A stretch of 64,000 nucleotides of DNA from Sphagnum magellanicum (GCA_021904315.1 CM038908.1:29254001-29318000); one strand, 5' to 3'; shown: positions 54,530 through 64,000, counted from the first letter of the stretch. The notes: generated from the letters alone by a model not told the origin. Numbers and translations: made by a program.

Positions 54530-55197
54530 CTTCGACGAGCTCTTGGGCATTTGGGTGGGGAGTGTTTTCCTCAAAAAGCTGAGTTAACTTCTTAGTGAGA
54601 AAAAGGCACATTCCATGGGATGGTTCTCCCTAGGGAGTGAAAGGAACCTTTCAGCGAGGAGAAGGTGGGGTTTTTCGAGAAGGTTGGTCTCCCTCAAGGA
54701 ACTAACAAAACCTCCTAGCAGGGAGAAGGTGGTTTCCCCATGAAGGGTAGTCTCCCTTAGGGGAGACTATAGACAAGGACGATGATGTCCTCGGGGATTG
54801 GATGCAGCACTGCATGGAGAGGAGAATGGGGGTTTCCCAGGCAATGTAGGGGTTGTCTTTCCTGTGAGGGGAGGGGGACAAGGTTTGAGAAGTGATTTAT
54901 TTTCATGGGCTAAATGCTGCAATCATGAGGAGGTGGAAGTTCTTGGCAAGATAGATGAGGCAAGGCTGAAAAAAAAGAATGGGGTTAGAGCTTCTAGCCC
55001 AAGGGCTAGGTTGTGGGGTCGTTGGGCTGGGTGATCAATTGGGTTTGGTTAACCAAGTTGAGGTGGTTAATCGAAGATAGGGGCTCCAAGTCAAAACATT
55101 AGAATCTTAAAACATGGGGTTGAAAGCACATCAAAAATCATGATGCATGTAATTTGTTACACCTGTTTAATGTTTGCCAAAATTGATATCCTGCCAA
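54530..55197 (-). repeat. right terminal inverted repeat of the MULE
   Basis: About 665 bp, the inverted partner of 39296-40930. It is uninterrupted, so it also documents the empty insertion site of LTR copy A. A 78-codon frame at 54798-55034 is not conserved and is only repeat translation. Confidence 0.7.
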
Positions 55198-55204
55198 CAC
55201 TAAT

Positions 55205-55345
55205 ATCTATAGCTACTAAGGACTTCAATTTGATTTTCTCCCCTTTCATAGTACCTAGCAAGGAGTTTTATTTCATTTTTCACCTTTTTTACAATGCTTA
55301 GCAAGAAATTTTATTTCAATTTTGCCCCTTTTTATAGTACTTGAA
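55205..55345. repeat. relic of the 45-bp minisatellite on the right flank
   Basis: CTACTAAGGACTTCAATTTG, then ATTTTCTCCCC, TAGTACCTAGCAAGGAGTTT and two further degraded units. The orientation is the same as the 37660-38215 array, and the first unit is closest to the last units there (CTACCAAGGACTT ... GATTTTCTCCC). Confidence 0.7.
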
Positions 55346-57480
55346 ATAAAATAAAATAAACTAATCTAAATACCCATGTATGAGGGTTTAATTATTATAC
55401 ATGCCCAACAATAAAACCCTCACAATTAGATTGGTATTGGTTATGGTATTGAAAAACTGACCACCAAAATACACCCTCTTTTAATGGCAAATTCAGTCAT
55501 AATTAATTGTTTTGGCAAGTGACAAATAATTCGGTTTCGATAAGAAAAACTACCTAATCTCTTGAACATTTACAAATGAAAGTGCCTAACTTATATACTA
55601 ATCATTTCAATTAAAAATAATAATTCTTTGATTTTGTGATACTTTAAAAATCAAAACCAATGACTATAACAAAACACTACTACCAAAGTGGGGTGTAATT
55701 TACTAGTTTAAATCATTATGGGACCTTAAAATTGAAATAATTTCATTGCATTTTACTAATTTCACCTATTGAAAGTTATTTCACCATGTAGATACTATGT
55801 TAATATCAGTATGTAAACATCATGATTCATTACTAGTTAACATAATTCATTATTTCAATTTACTATAGCAAATAGGTTTATTTATATGTTTTTTAAAATA
55901 TTCTATCTATGTTAGTTTATGATATACCCTATATTATTTTAAGTTACTTTAGTTATTTTAACTTATATTTTATGTTATTATATGTTATTATAAATTATTT
56001 TATCCTAAGCATAATAACTTAAAATAATCTAAAACAAAATATAATGACCTAAGGTAAAAATAATTTAGAATAGAAAATAATAACCTATGAAAAATAATTT
56101 TAAATACCCTAAAATATAATAACTACCAATAGCCTATGATATGATAACATAGAATATCAAACAATAATTTATAATACAATAATCATCAATAGTTGTAATA
56201 TAACATATAATAATCAATAATAACTTATAAAAAAATAACCACTAATAACCATTCATAAAATAGCCACCAACAACCATTAATAGAATAACCACCAATAGCC
56301 ATTAATAGAATAACCACCAATAAGCCATTAATAAAATAGCCACTAATAGCCATTAATAGATTAATCCCGAATAGCCATTAATAAATTAATCACAAATAGC
56401 CATTAATATATTAGTCACGAATAGTCATTAATAGAATAGCCACCAATAGCCATTAATAGATTAATCACGAATAACCATTAATAGAATAGCCACCAATAGC
56501 CATTAATAGAATAGCCACTAGTAACCAATAATAGAATAGCCACTAGTAGCCATTAATATAGTAGCCATTAATAACCATTAATAGAATAGCCACCAATAGC
56601 CACCAATAGCCACCAATATAATAACTATTAATGGCCATTAATAAAATAACCACCAATAACTATTAATAAAATTACCACTAAAAAACATTGATAGCCACAA
56701 ATAAAATATGTACCAATAGCCATTAATAAACACCAATAACACTAATAAAAGAATAACTAATAACCATATATTATAATTGCTTAGGATTACCAAAAATAAT
56801 TTAAGGTGAAATAACTTTCAATAGTTAAAAGTAATTTATAATAGCTACAAGTAGTCTAAATTGAAATAATTTACAATAGCCAAAAATAACATAAAATAGA
56901 AAAAAAACTTACAATAGCTGAAAATAGCTTAAGGTGAAATAAGTTAAAATAACCAAAAGTAATTTATAATAACTACAAATAGTTTAAATTGAAATAATCT
57001 ACAATAGCCAAAAATAACATAAAATAACTAAAAAAACTTACAATAGCTGAAAATAACCTAAATTGAAATAAGTTAAAATAGTAAAAAATAACTTAGAATA
57101 ACCAAAAGTAACTTAGGATGAAATAGCCAAAAATAACCAAAAGTAATTGAAAATAACCATAAATAGCCGTAAATAATGTAGGGTAAAAAATATTCATATA
57201 ATAATTGAAAGTAGTTTAACATAGGTAGTATTATTATATTAACTAAAAAAAAAATTTTCCAAAAGAATGGTCATTGAAATGTTATTAAATAATGATATTC
57301 AATTATTTTTTTGTTCAAATGATTTTAAACTTTCAAAAGGAAATAAATGTAATTATGTACATTATTGAATTTTTTAAAAAAATAAACTCGAATCATTTCA
57401 TTTGAACAAAATCTCAATAACATATGAATTTTCAAAGTTTATGTTTTTGTAATGTTTAAAATGAAGTATTTCATAAATAA
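55346..57480. repeat. AT-rich satellite tract
   Basis: 56210-56740 is an array of about 20-30-bp units built on AATAGCCATTAATAGAATAG and CCACC(A)ATAGCC. 56820-57090 contains two units of about 128 bp (AAAAGTAATTTATAATA ... CTTACAATAGCTGAAAATA). The rest is AT-rich low complexity. No gene. Confidence 0.8.
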
Positions 57481-57504
57481 AATGTAATGTAACATACTAT
57501 CACA

Positions 57505-57615
57505 ACAAGTGTGGTGGCTTGATTGTAAGGGTGTTTGCCCCCATTCCAAAGGTCAAGGGATCAAACCTCATGGGTGGTGTTATGTGTGGTCAACAATGGT
57601 ATGTTGACCGAATAT
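57505..57615 (+). repeat. tRNA-derived SINE-like sequence (candidate)
   Basis: GTGGCTTGATTG (from 57514) resembles an A box, and GGGATCAAACCTC (about 57558-57570) a B box, at the spacing of a Pol III internal promoter. GTAAGGGTGTTTGCCCCC and a TCAAGGGATCAAACC segment are similar to the tRNA-related heads of plant SINEs. The tail is not defined. Confidence 0.4.
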
Positions 57616-58275
57616 TCTCTTATTGAATTCCTAGGCTAGGTACTTAGGTTGATTACATGGCCTACCTACCTACCTAGGCTAGGTTTTTAACCTAGAGTAA
57701 GTAGTGACTCGTGTGAATAAATTTTAGGCTTTAGAAATCATGAAATTATCAATAATATTTTATATTAAATAATTAAAATTTAATTAATTTCCATATTGGT
57801 TAGTTAATTAACTAGCAAGTGAATGGATTGGTAAATTTGTATTTCATTTGAGAATAATCTTGTTTCACTAGGTACTAATGAAACAAGTCATTGTCTGTAG
57901 CAATTGGTCTCCATTCACTAGGGGGTTAAACAATTTCACTAGGTGAAAATGTCCAAATTCATTCAAAAATCTAGTGAAACCCAGAGTAAACTAAGACGCA
58001 TTTCCTAGTAGTGAAATTAAATAATGGCTCAACATAAGTTGCAAGAACAAAAAGGTTTGTATGGGTATTCTTATTACTTCTTTAATGAAAATTATCTTTT
58101 TTTTTAGGCTTTTAAAAATATCCAAAACAAGTAATTAATTTTTTTTTGTGGAAAAACCGAAGTCAACAATTCTCTAATTTTGAAATTAAAAAAAAATTGA
58201 AATCAATGATTTTTAACATTGGAACATACCCCTAATAAACAACAACAAAAACAAGTTTCTATGCACTCCTTAAAT

Positions 58276-58755
58276 ATTATTGTGCGTTCTTATGTTGACG
58301 CTTATAACTATCGTTGTGACCACATTCACAACACAACATAAAAATACCTTAAATGGTACACCACATCCAAACCAAAAGACTAATTCACTTGCAATAACGC
58401 AAGAATCCAAGCCCAAAACATAAAAAACCAAAACACTTATATAAGAAAATAACAAAGCAAAAACCATGTTCTAGAATATGAAATCACTAAAAGTGATTTG
58501 AGATCACACAAAATAGGATTATATTTCATGACAAATATCCCAAACCTCATTCACACATGAACTGGTTCAAGATTAACTAATTAGCTTAACTAACTTAGTT
58601 TATTTTTAATTAACTAAGACATAATTAAGCAATTAAACTAACACACCTAACAATTGTCGTGTGTTCCTATGTTGGTGCTTATAACCGTTGATCTCACCAC
58701 ATTCACAACACATAACATAAAAATACTTTAAATGGTACATCACATCCAAACTACC
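58276..58755. repeat. two direct ~105-bp repeats 370 bp apart
   Basis: Copies at about 58276-58380 and 58648-58755 share TATGTTG(A/G)(C/T)GCTTATAAC, CCACATTCACAACACA and AACATAAAAATAC(C/T)TTAAAT then GGTAC. No coding potential. They could be the ends of a very small element or a simple duplication. Confidence 0.6.
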
Positions 58756-58982
58756 CCCCTATTTGGGGTTTAGGTCCCCCTAAGCCAGATAACATCATAA
58801 AACTACTTATTAAAATCCACCATGAATGAACACTTTGGTTCCAAGGCAAAAAGATCATTAAGCCGAATGCAAATGTGAGCCCCATCGTTAGTCACCTAGA
58901 TTTAATCCTTCAAATCCCCAACCAAATGCGAATTACCATGGAAGAAAACCTTAGATTGACCCTAGGAACCTAGGTCTATCAA

Positions 58983-59110
58983 GAGCAAAACCATTTGCCA
59001 ACTGGCACTTCTTCCATTGGTGGCATGAAATATCCCATATGTCAACTTCAAGAACACTTGTTACAAATCAACATAGCAACAACTTTTGAAGCTTGCCCAC
59101 ACTACATTGT
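58983..59110 (-). pseudogene. PHD-finger remnant after the integrase
   Basis: The frame reads CGQASKVVAMLICNKCS, then two stops in quick succession, then HMGYFMPPMEEVPVGKWFC. This is the PHD pattern: a Cys cluster, A-M-L-x-C-x-x-C, W-H-M, PP-x-x-x-VP-x-G-x-W-x-C. PHD fingers read histone H3 tails. In Ty3/gypsy elements a chromodomain often occupies this C-terminal place, so a PHD here would be a different chromatin-reading module. The first Cys pair and the Trp of W-H are damaged. Confidence 0.62.
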
Positions 59111-59243
59111 AGTCCAGTTAGAACCACAGTTAAGGATGGTCCATTTGGCCATCCACATTGGGAAGATGTCATGGTGCATAATTGCACACATGGTTTTTCC
59201 ATGTCTGACCATCTCAGCCCTCCAACAACAACACTCCAAAAGG

Positions 59244-60167
59244 TAAAATGTCGCAACCTTAACCTTGGGCTTGCAACCAAAGCAAAGGCTTGCGAAGGTG
59301 CGAGCCAAAAGTGAGCCCGGGAATCACATTTCATGTTCCTGAGAGTGCAAGAGAGTGTGAGGGAATGAACCCCCACACTCCCAAATGAGCTCCCACTTTG
59401 GGAATTAGAGTCCCAATGAACTCTTGACTTTTTAGAAGGTGATTACAAGGGTCAAAAATCATTGGATTAAAGGTTCCTTATATCATTAAAAAGATCTTGG
59501 GACGTAGAGTCTAAAATGGGCTTACATGACCTATTTGGGTAATTAAAACACAAGTTATGGCCAAAAGAAGGGCCGATAATCAAATGGTCAATTTAATTCC
59601 CGACCATTAAAAGTTAGGAATCGCCCTAACTTCCTCGTGTGGAGGTGGTGTGCCACATACTGTTAAAAAATTCTGAACAAGGGCTACAACTTTGCTTAAA
59701 CCTCACTTCAATTAAAGGTCTTCACACAAAGTTATGGGCTTCCAAAATTGCGGGAGTCCCAATTTTGGGAATTTCAGGACTCCCATTTGGGAGTCCCGAA
59801 ACAAAATGACGTTTGGATGTTGGTCCTGTGGCCAGGCACAAAGTATACTATAAGGGGGAAGGTGGTGGCTTCCCCCAAATCTGAGTTGTGGTGAGTTTTG
59901 TGAGTCCATGTTTGCCCATGGCTCGTCCGTGCACCAAAAGTGTTCCAACTATGCACTAACCAACTTGTTGTTTGGTTTGTGCAGGTCCATGTTAATAATT
60001 GAATTACTTGTCACTTTTCCTAGTCCCCATCTCGGAACTCCAGCACGCCCCTTTACCCCCAAAGTGTTGCAAGTCAGGGAATGTGCCCCATCTCCTTATC
60101 CTTCCACTGTTTTCACAGTTAAACTCAAAGTTGAGTCTACCAAGGAGTTTGGGGGTGCATCATAAAA
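59244..60167 (-). mobile_element. solo LTR copy E with 5-bp target duplication TAAAA, inserted in the gypsy pol region
   Basis: LTR 59249-60162 (914 bp), reverse orientation. On the plus strand it begins TGTCGCAACCTTAACC and ends GGGGGTGCATCA. TAAAA flanks both sides (59244-59248 and 60163-60167). The pol-like frame reads up to one side and resumes on the other with one duplication removed, showing the LTR family is younger than this gypsy copy. Confidence 0.92.
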
Positions 60168-61080
60168 CCTTTTGCACACGTAGAATAACATGTCTTATAA
60201 TCATATCCAAAGTGGTTGGTGTTGTTAGTTGCAAGTAAACATAATCTCCTTGTTCAAACCTTCAAATCTGAAGCTAATAACTACCTCCACGTATAGTGGC
60301 ATAATGCAATGTATTTCGATGTTAGGCAATTGCTAGATTTCCCATAACCATGGGCATAACACATCGAAATAAGGTGGCTTATTGCTCACATGCCTACATC
60401 CACATATTAGGATCATCCATGTTGATTACTACCATTGCATCTCATGGAATAGAGGCTAATAACTTAGGCTCATGGCTAAACAATAAGAAGTATGATGAAA
60501 AAGATGAAAAAGAAGCTTGCCAACTAAACTTATACCCCATAACTAGCCATGGTAACTATAAATCCCAATCTCGAGTATGGCCCTTATGAAGACCATATTT
60601 TTGCAAACCTTACTTCACTATTTACATCATCCGCTCAACTAACCTATTTGCTTCAGGATGGTTTCGTGAAGTTATGCAATGATTAATCAATGTTTTTTCA
60701 CACAACTCTTGGAATTCCCCACGAAATTTTGTACCTTGGTTAGTGAGAACTTTGGCTGGAGCCCCAAACCTATTAAGTACCTTGTCCAAAAATGCATATG
60801 ATGATCTTTCAGTGCTACAATTCAACAATGGAACCAACTCCAACCACTTGGAGAAATGCTCAATCATAACCAAAACATATCAATTATGTCGAGGTGTTAA
60901 AGTCAATGGGTTGAAAAAATCCAAACTCCATCGATACCCAAGCCCCATAATTGGTAAGGGTTGTAGGTGAGGTGCAGGTGCATTGAAAGATGCCCAAATA
61001 AATTGTTGAAATTTATAATTGCATCCCTTGCCACCAGTACTATGTTTGGAACAAATTGTATGTCCAACGGATCCCAAAAT
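60168..61080 (-). pseudogene. integrase region of the gypsy polyprotein
   Basis: The core contains YRWSLDFF (first catalytic Asp, about 60915-60932), IEHFSKWLELVPL, FLDKVLNRFGAPAKVLTNQG (the family has TDQG, so the second Asp is changed to Asn) and NHPEANRLVERM (Glu). Downstream, a degenerate tail with GDYVYLQLTTPTTL matches the usual integrase C-terminal basic domain. Several stops (for example after PRHN) make it inactive. Confidence 0.8.
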
Positions 61081-61539
61081 GGCCCCCTAACTCCTAATGA
61101 GCATGCCTCACAAGGCTTTCACATTATTTTGGGTGAAGTACAACCTTCACTTGTCCATCTTCCCACATCCGTAGGAGGGAATTACCTTCCCACTTGAATC
61201 ACTTGGCCCTTTACACAACACGATCCCTTTCTTTGGGTGTTAATCCAAATGGAATTTCACCTACTTGCAAATATGCAAAAATAGGTGCATCATCATAAAT
61301 ATCCAGGGCACCATTGCCTTCCGACTCCATGTTCACATCATGGGGATCCCCATCATCTACATTAGTAAGAGGTACATCCCCAAAACACCCCAATAAAGTA
61401 CAAAGCTATGTAGAGGCATGCCATCCTAGTACCACCTCCAAATCCACATCACCATGGCAACGGGCCCCAATGGTATCCTCCTCGTTGGAACTTGGGTTCT
61501 AACTCAACCCATTAGCATTTTGATTAACCCTACCAAGTG

Positions 61540-62740
61540 TGTGAATTATATCAAAGTCATACTCTTGTAGGATAAATGCCCACTTAGCCAACTTTGCTAT
61601 GAATCAATTTGATTCCATGAGGAATTTCAAAGGCTAGTGATTAGTAATCAAAGTGAATGGGCTACCATAAAGATAACATTGAAATGATGAAACAACCCAA
61701 ACAATTGCAAGGCACTCCCTCTCATATGAGCTATACTTGATTTCCATTTTGTTGTTGGACCGACTAGCATATGCCATCACAAACTTTTGACCATCATCAT
61801 CAAGTTGGGTAAGCATAGCTCCTAGCCCTAAAATACTCCAATCAATGTGTAATTGGAATGGTCATCCTTGGATGGGTCACCTCAAAATGGGCGTTGACAA
61901 AAGCCTAGTTTTCACCTCCTGAAAGGCCTATTTTTGTGGCTCATTCCAAATGAATTCCTGGTCAATCTGCTTGAGTCAAATTAAAGGTTTGGCTATGTTA
62001 TTGAAGCCTTTCACAAACCTCCAATAGTAATTACACAAGCTTAGAAAAATTCATAACCGACTAACATCTGTTTGTTGGGGAACTTGTGAAAATGGCTTCA
62101 ACCTGGGCATTCTAAACCCCTAATCCACCTAAATAAATCATGTGACCAAGGTATTCTACCTGAGTATGAAAGAACTAACACTTGCTTGGATGAAACTTAA
62201 GGTTATGTTCTTTAAGTTTTTTAAACACCTTTCACAAATGGTGCATATGATCTCCTAAGGTCAGGCTGAAAATAATGATGTCATCAATGTAGCATTTAGC
62301 AAAACCAAGACCCACCAACACTCGATCCATGACCTTTTGAAATTTTGCAAGGGCATTTTTCAAACCAAATGGCAAAAACTTCCATTGGTACAAATAATCC
62401 TTCCCATGGGGGTCAATTCCCCAAAAAATTATTTTGACTCTATCACCTTCCCTCAATGGCAACTGATGGTAGCCAAACCTTAAGTCCAAGGTACTAAAAA
62501 CCTTGGCATGTCCAAGGGCATCAAAGATCTCCTCCGATAGGGGCATGGCATATTTGACTAAACGGGTTCGTTTATTCATCCGACGATAATCCCCACACAT
62601 GCAACGTTCAATCCAATTGCCAAAAATGTCCCTCTTAGCTGGCATCATTGTTGTTAAAGCATATTCACCCCTAGATAATTCCACCAAACTAACATCCAAC
62701 AATTTTGTTGTTCGAACTTGAACCAAGGCTCTTTCCACCT
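61540..62740 (-). pseudogene. reverse transcriptase and RNase H of the gypsy polyprotein
   Basis: A 168-residue open block (62738-62232) covers the RT palm and fingers: CMCGDYRRMNKRT, STLDLRFGYHQLPL, LPFGLKNALAKFQKVMDRVL and the catalytic YIDDI. After several stops the RNase H part reads LTQLDDDGQKFVMAYASRSN, KYSSYERECLAIVW and FQCYLYGSPFTLITNH (61816-61634). These are standard Ty3/gypsy signatures. Confidence 0.88.
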
Positions 62741-63329
62741 CACTAAGCTTGTAAGGTTGCTTAAAATTAGATTATCATCTTCCAATATGATTCAAACCTT
62801 TTCTCCCCTTAATTGACCCAATTCCTTCAAACTAAAGGCAAAACATCCAATGAAATCTTATATTATTTGTCGTGCTTCATGCACCTCATCTCTTATAACT
62901 GTTGGGCCGATTCTTGGGTCCCATGTTTCTGCAATCATCTATACCTTGGGTTGGGATGATGGAACATCCCCAACAGCCAAGGTTGAAGGCATGGCCTTTG
63001 ATTGTTACGCAAAATGTGGAAAGGTGCCATCATGTCTTGGCACCCCCACATCACCAATTTCATGTTCCACATTCATAAATGTCCCTTGGCATCCCTGATC
63101 CCATAGTTGCCAAGGATGTATTTGTCATATTATAACATCACCCCCCCCCCTTGCATTGCCATGCTAACCCAATAAAAGGTGCAACAAGTGAAATATGGGG
63201 TGGAGTGGGTGGGTGTGATTGGCTAAACGTAATTGTTCTACCAAGCCCAAGCTGAAAATCCATGTGAGGTAGTTGAAATTCGTAACTTGCCCCAAAATCC
63301 ACCTACAGGTGCCTTCGAAAATGCCTTAC
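62741..63329 (-). other. linker between methyltransferase and reverse transcriptase, poorly conserved
   Basis: The frame continues with many stops. No D-T/S-G protease triad could be recognised. A C9 run at 63142-63150 probably adds a frameshift. Confidence 0.35.
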
Positions 63330-64000
63330 ATAGTTGTGGTGCCAATGCAGAACCCCATGGCCCATTCCCTCTCATCTGCATTGGGTTCTTCCATATTGGA
63401 TGAATGGGAATCCCAAATCATCCCTGGGCCCCCATTCCTAAATGCACGAGAATGTGGAAAATTAAAAAATGTTGGTAGGGCTATTCATGGAAGGCCAACC
63501 CTATTGACCATAGCCAAAGGTGGTCGATCATCATGACGAACCACGCATGAATGGCATCTTGGATTTAATATGTCATCCACCAAGCATGTGGGTGACCGAG
63601 GAATGAATTCATATGCTTGTTGGATCACCTCTGGTGGTGTTAGGTTAGTCCACATCCATCGGAACTAATGAGTTCATGAACCAATTGAAGCAACATCCAC
63701 CTACACTAGCTCGCGAATCCAACCCCTAATATGTTGCCATCCAACCAAAATGGTTGGCCTAGAATCCCCCAGTGGTGGGACATTCTCCAACAAATATGCA
63801 CATGGGTGCATATGTGACTTTTGCAAATGTTGCACAACATGAATCAATTCCCAAAATAAACTTGACCTAGGATCGAAAAGTCCACAACCCATATTTGCTT
63901 GTGAAAGACCTTAGCATGGCCATCCAAAAATGACCAAATCAATTGGCCCAATACTTGCCAAATCTAATGCCTTTAGCAAGGTGATGTTGTTTTGTAAAGA
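63330..64000 (-). pseudogene. DNMT3-like cytosine-5 DNA methyltransferase domain of the gypsy element (partial)
   Basis: From the window edge the frame reads ASIGPIDLVIFGWPC, a TAA at 63913-63911 exactly where motif IV (PCQ) has its Gln, then GLSQAN, GLFDPRSSLFWELIHVVQHL and YLLENVPPLGDSRPTILVGW (motif VI ENV at 63787-63779). It continues as FRWMWTNLTPPEVIQQAYEF (compare R-Y-F-W-G-N-L-P of DNMT3), ALPTFFNFPHSRAFRNGGPG and NADEREWAMGF near 63350. Motif order IV-VI-C-terminal is the canonical one, not the rearranged DRM order. Motif I (cofactor binding) would be beyond 64000. Stops at the Gln and after WIRELV, among others, show this copy is dead. Confidence 0.82.

Larger units (their letters stand above)
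39296..55197 (+). mobile_element. Mutator-like (MULE) element, degenerate, with nested LTR insertions
   Basis: The outer ~0.7 kb at each side are inverted copies of each other. The left copy (39296-40930, split by a solo LTR) contains TTTTTGATGTGCTTTC and CAACTTGGTTAACTAAACCC, and the right copy (54530-55197) has their reverse complements. The interior encodes a broken MULE-type transposase at 41590-43980. Solo LTRs of one family are nested in the element, and its unsplit length would be about 12.3 kb. No 9-bp target duplication was found, so the exact ends are uncertain by tens of bases. Confidence 0.7.
58980..64000 (-). mobile_element. Ty3/gypsy retroelement encoding DNA methyltransferase and PHD finger (degenerate, truncated by window edge)
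   Basis: Reading leftward on the minus strand, one largely continuous but stop-ridden frame gives, in order: a cytosine-5 methyltransferase domain (64000-63330), a spacer, reverse transcriptase (62738-62232), RNase H (about 61900-61540), an integrase zinc-binding region and core (61080-60620), an integrase C-terminal region (60620-60163, continuing 59248-59120 beyond a solo LTR insertion) and a PHD-finger remnant (59110-58983). RT before integrase is the Ty3/gypsy order. No flanking LTR of this element is identified, and its N-terminal part lies outside the window. Confidence 0.82.

Noticed and set aside
56210-56740. Regularly spaced short repeats that might suggest a CRISPR array
   Set aside because: Units are contiguous degenerate AT-rich satellite words without unique spacers, in a plant nuclear context.

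Overview
This is nuclear DNA of a land plant. The evidence is spliced genes with GT..AG introns, a plastid-targeted shikimate kinase, plant-type MED10 and DUR3, an S-protein homologue, a plant-style U6 snRNA gene and large amounts of decayed plant transposons. Gene density is low (about seven recognisable protein genes in 64 kb) and introns are moderate. I lean towards a large-genome, possibly non-flowering lineage, but this is an inference and the sequence does not name the species.

Layout. 0.85-2.45 kb (-): MED10, five exons, every splice site assignable. 4.8-5.15 kb (-): a small single-pass membrane protein, with a CpG-rich possible leader at 6.3-6.8 kb. 7-14 kb: AT-rich, gene-free, with dispersed repeats. 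14.4 kb (-): a BRICK1-like exon with a stop. 17.66-21.50 kb (+): a complete 11-exon plastid shikimate kinase gene (330 aa) with intact catalytic motifs. 25.4 kb (+): a U6 snRNA gene with its TATA box. 26.5-27.05 kb (-): a DnaJ-type zinc-finger protein. 30.2-31.0 kb (+): five 75-bp tandem repeats that run straight into the TATA box of a secreted S-protein homologue. 32.3-37.1 kb (-): the complete six-exon urea/proton symporter DUR3 (714 aa), whose last intron carries two foldback hairpins and a dispersed repeat.

38-64 kb is a transposon graveyard. A 45-bp minisatellite (37.66-38.2 kb, with a relic at 55.2 kb) flanks a roughly 16-kb Mutator-like element with 0.7-kb terminal inverted repeats and a broken MULE transposase. 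Five copies of one roughly 0.9-kb LTR (TG...CA) lie across this region. Three have perfect 5-bp target duplications and are therefore solo LTRs. 55.3-57.2 kb is AT-rich satellite.

The most striking item is at 59-64 kb (-). It is a degenerate Ty3/gypsy polyprotein in which reverse transcriptase, RNase H and integrase are preceded by a DNMT3-like cytosine-5 DNA methyltransferase domain (motifs IV and VI and the C-terminal motifs are readable) and followed by a PHD-finger remnant. An LTR retroelement carrying both a DNA-methylation writer and a chromatin reader is the best candidate here for an undescribed system. The N-terminal part of the methyltransferase lies beyond the right edge of the window.
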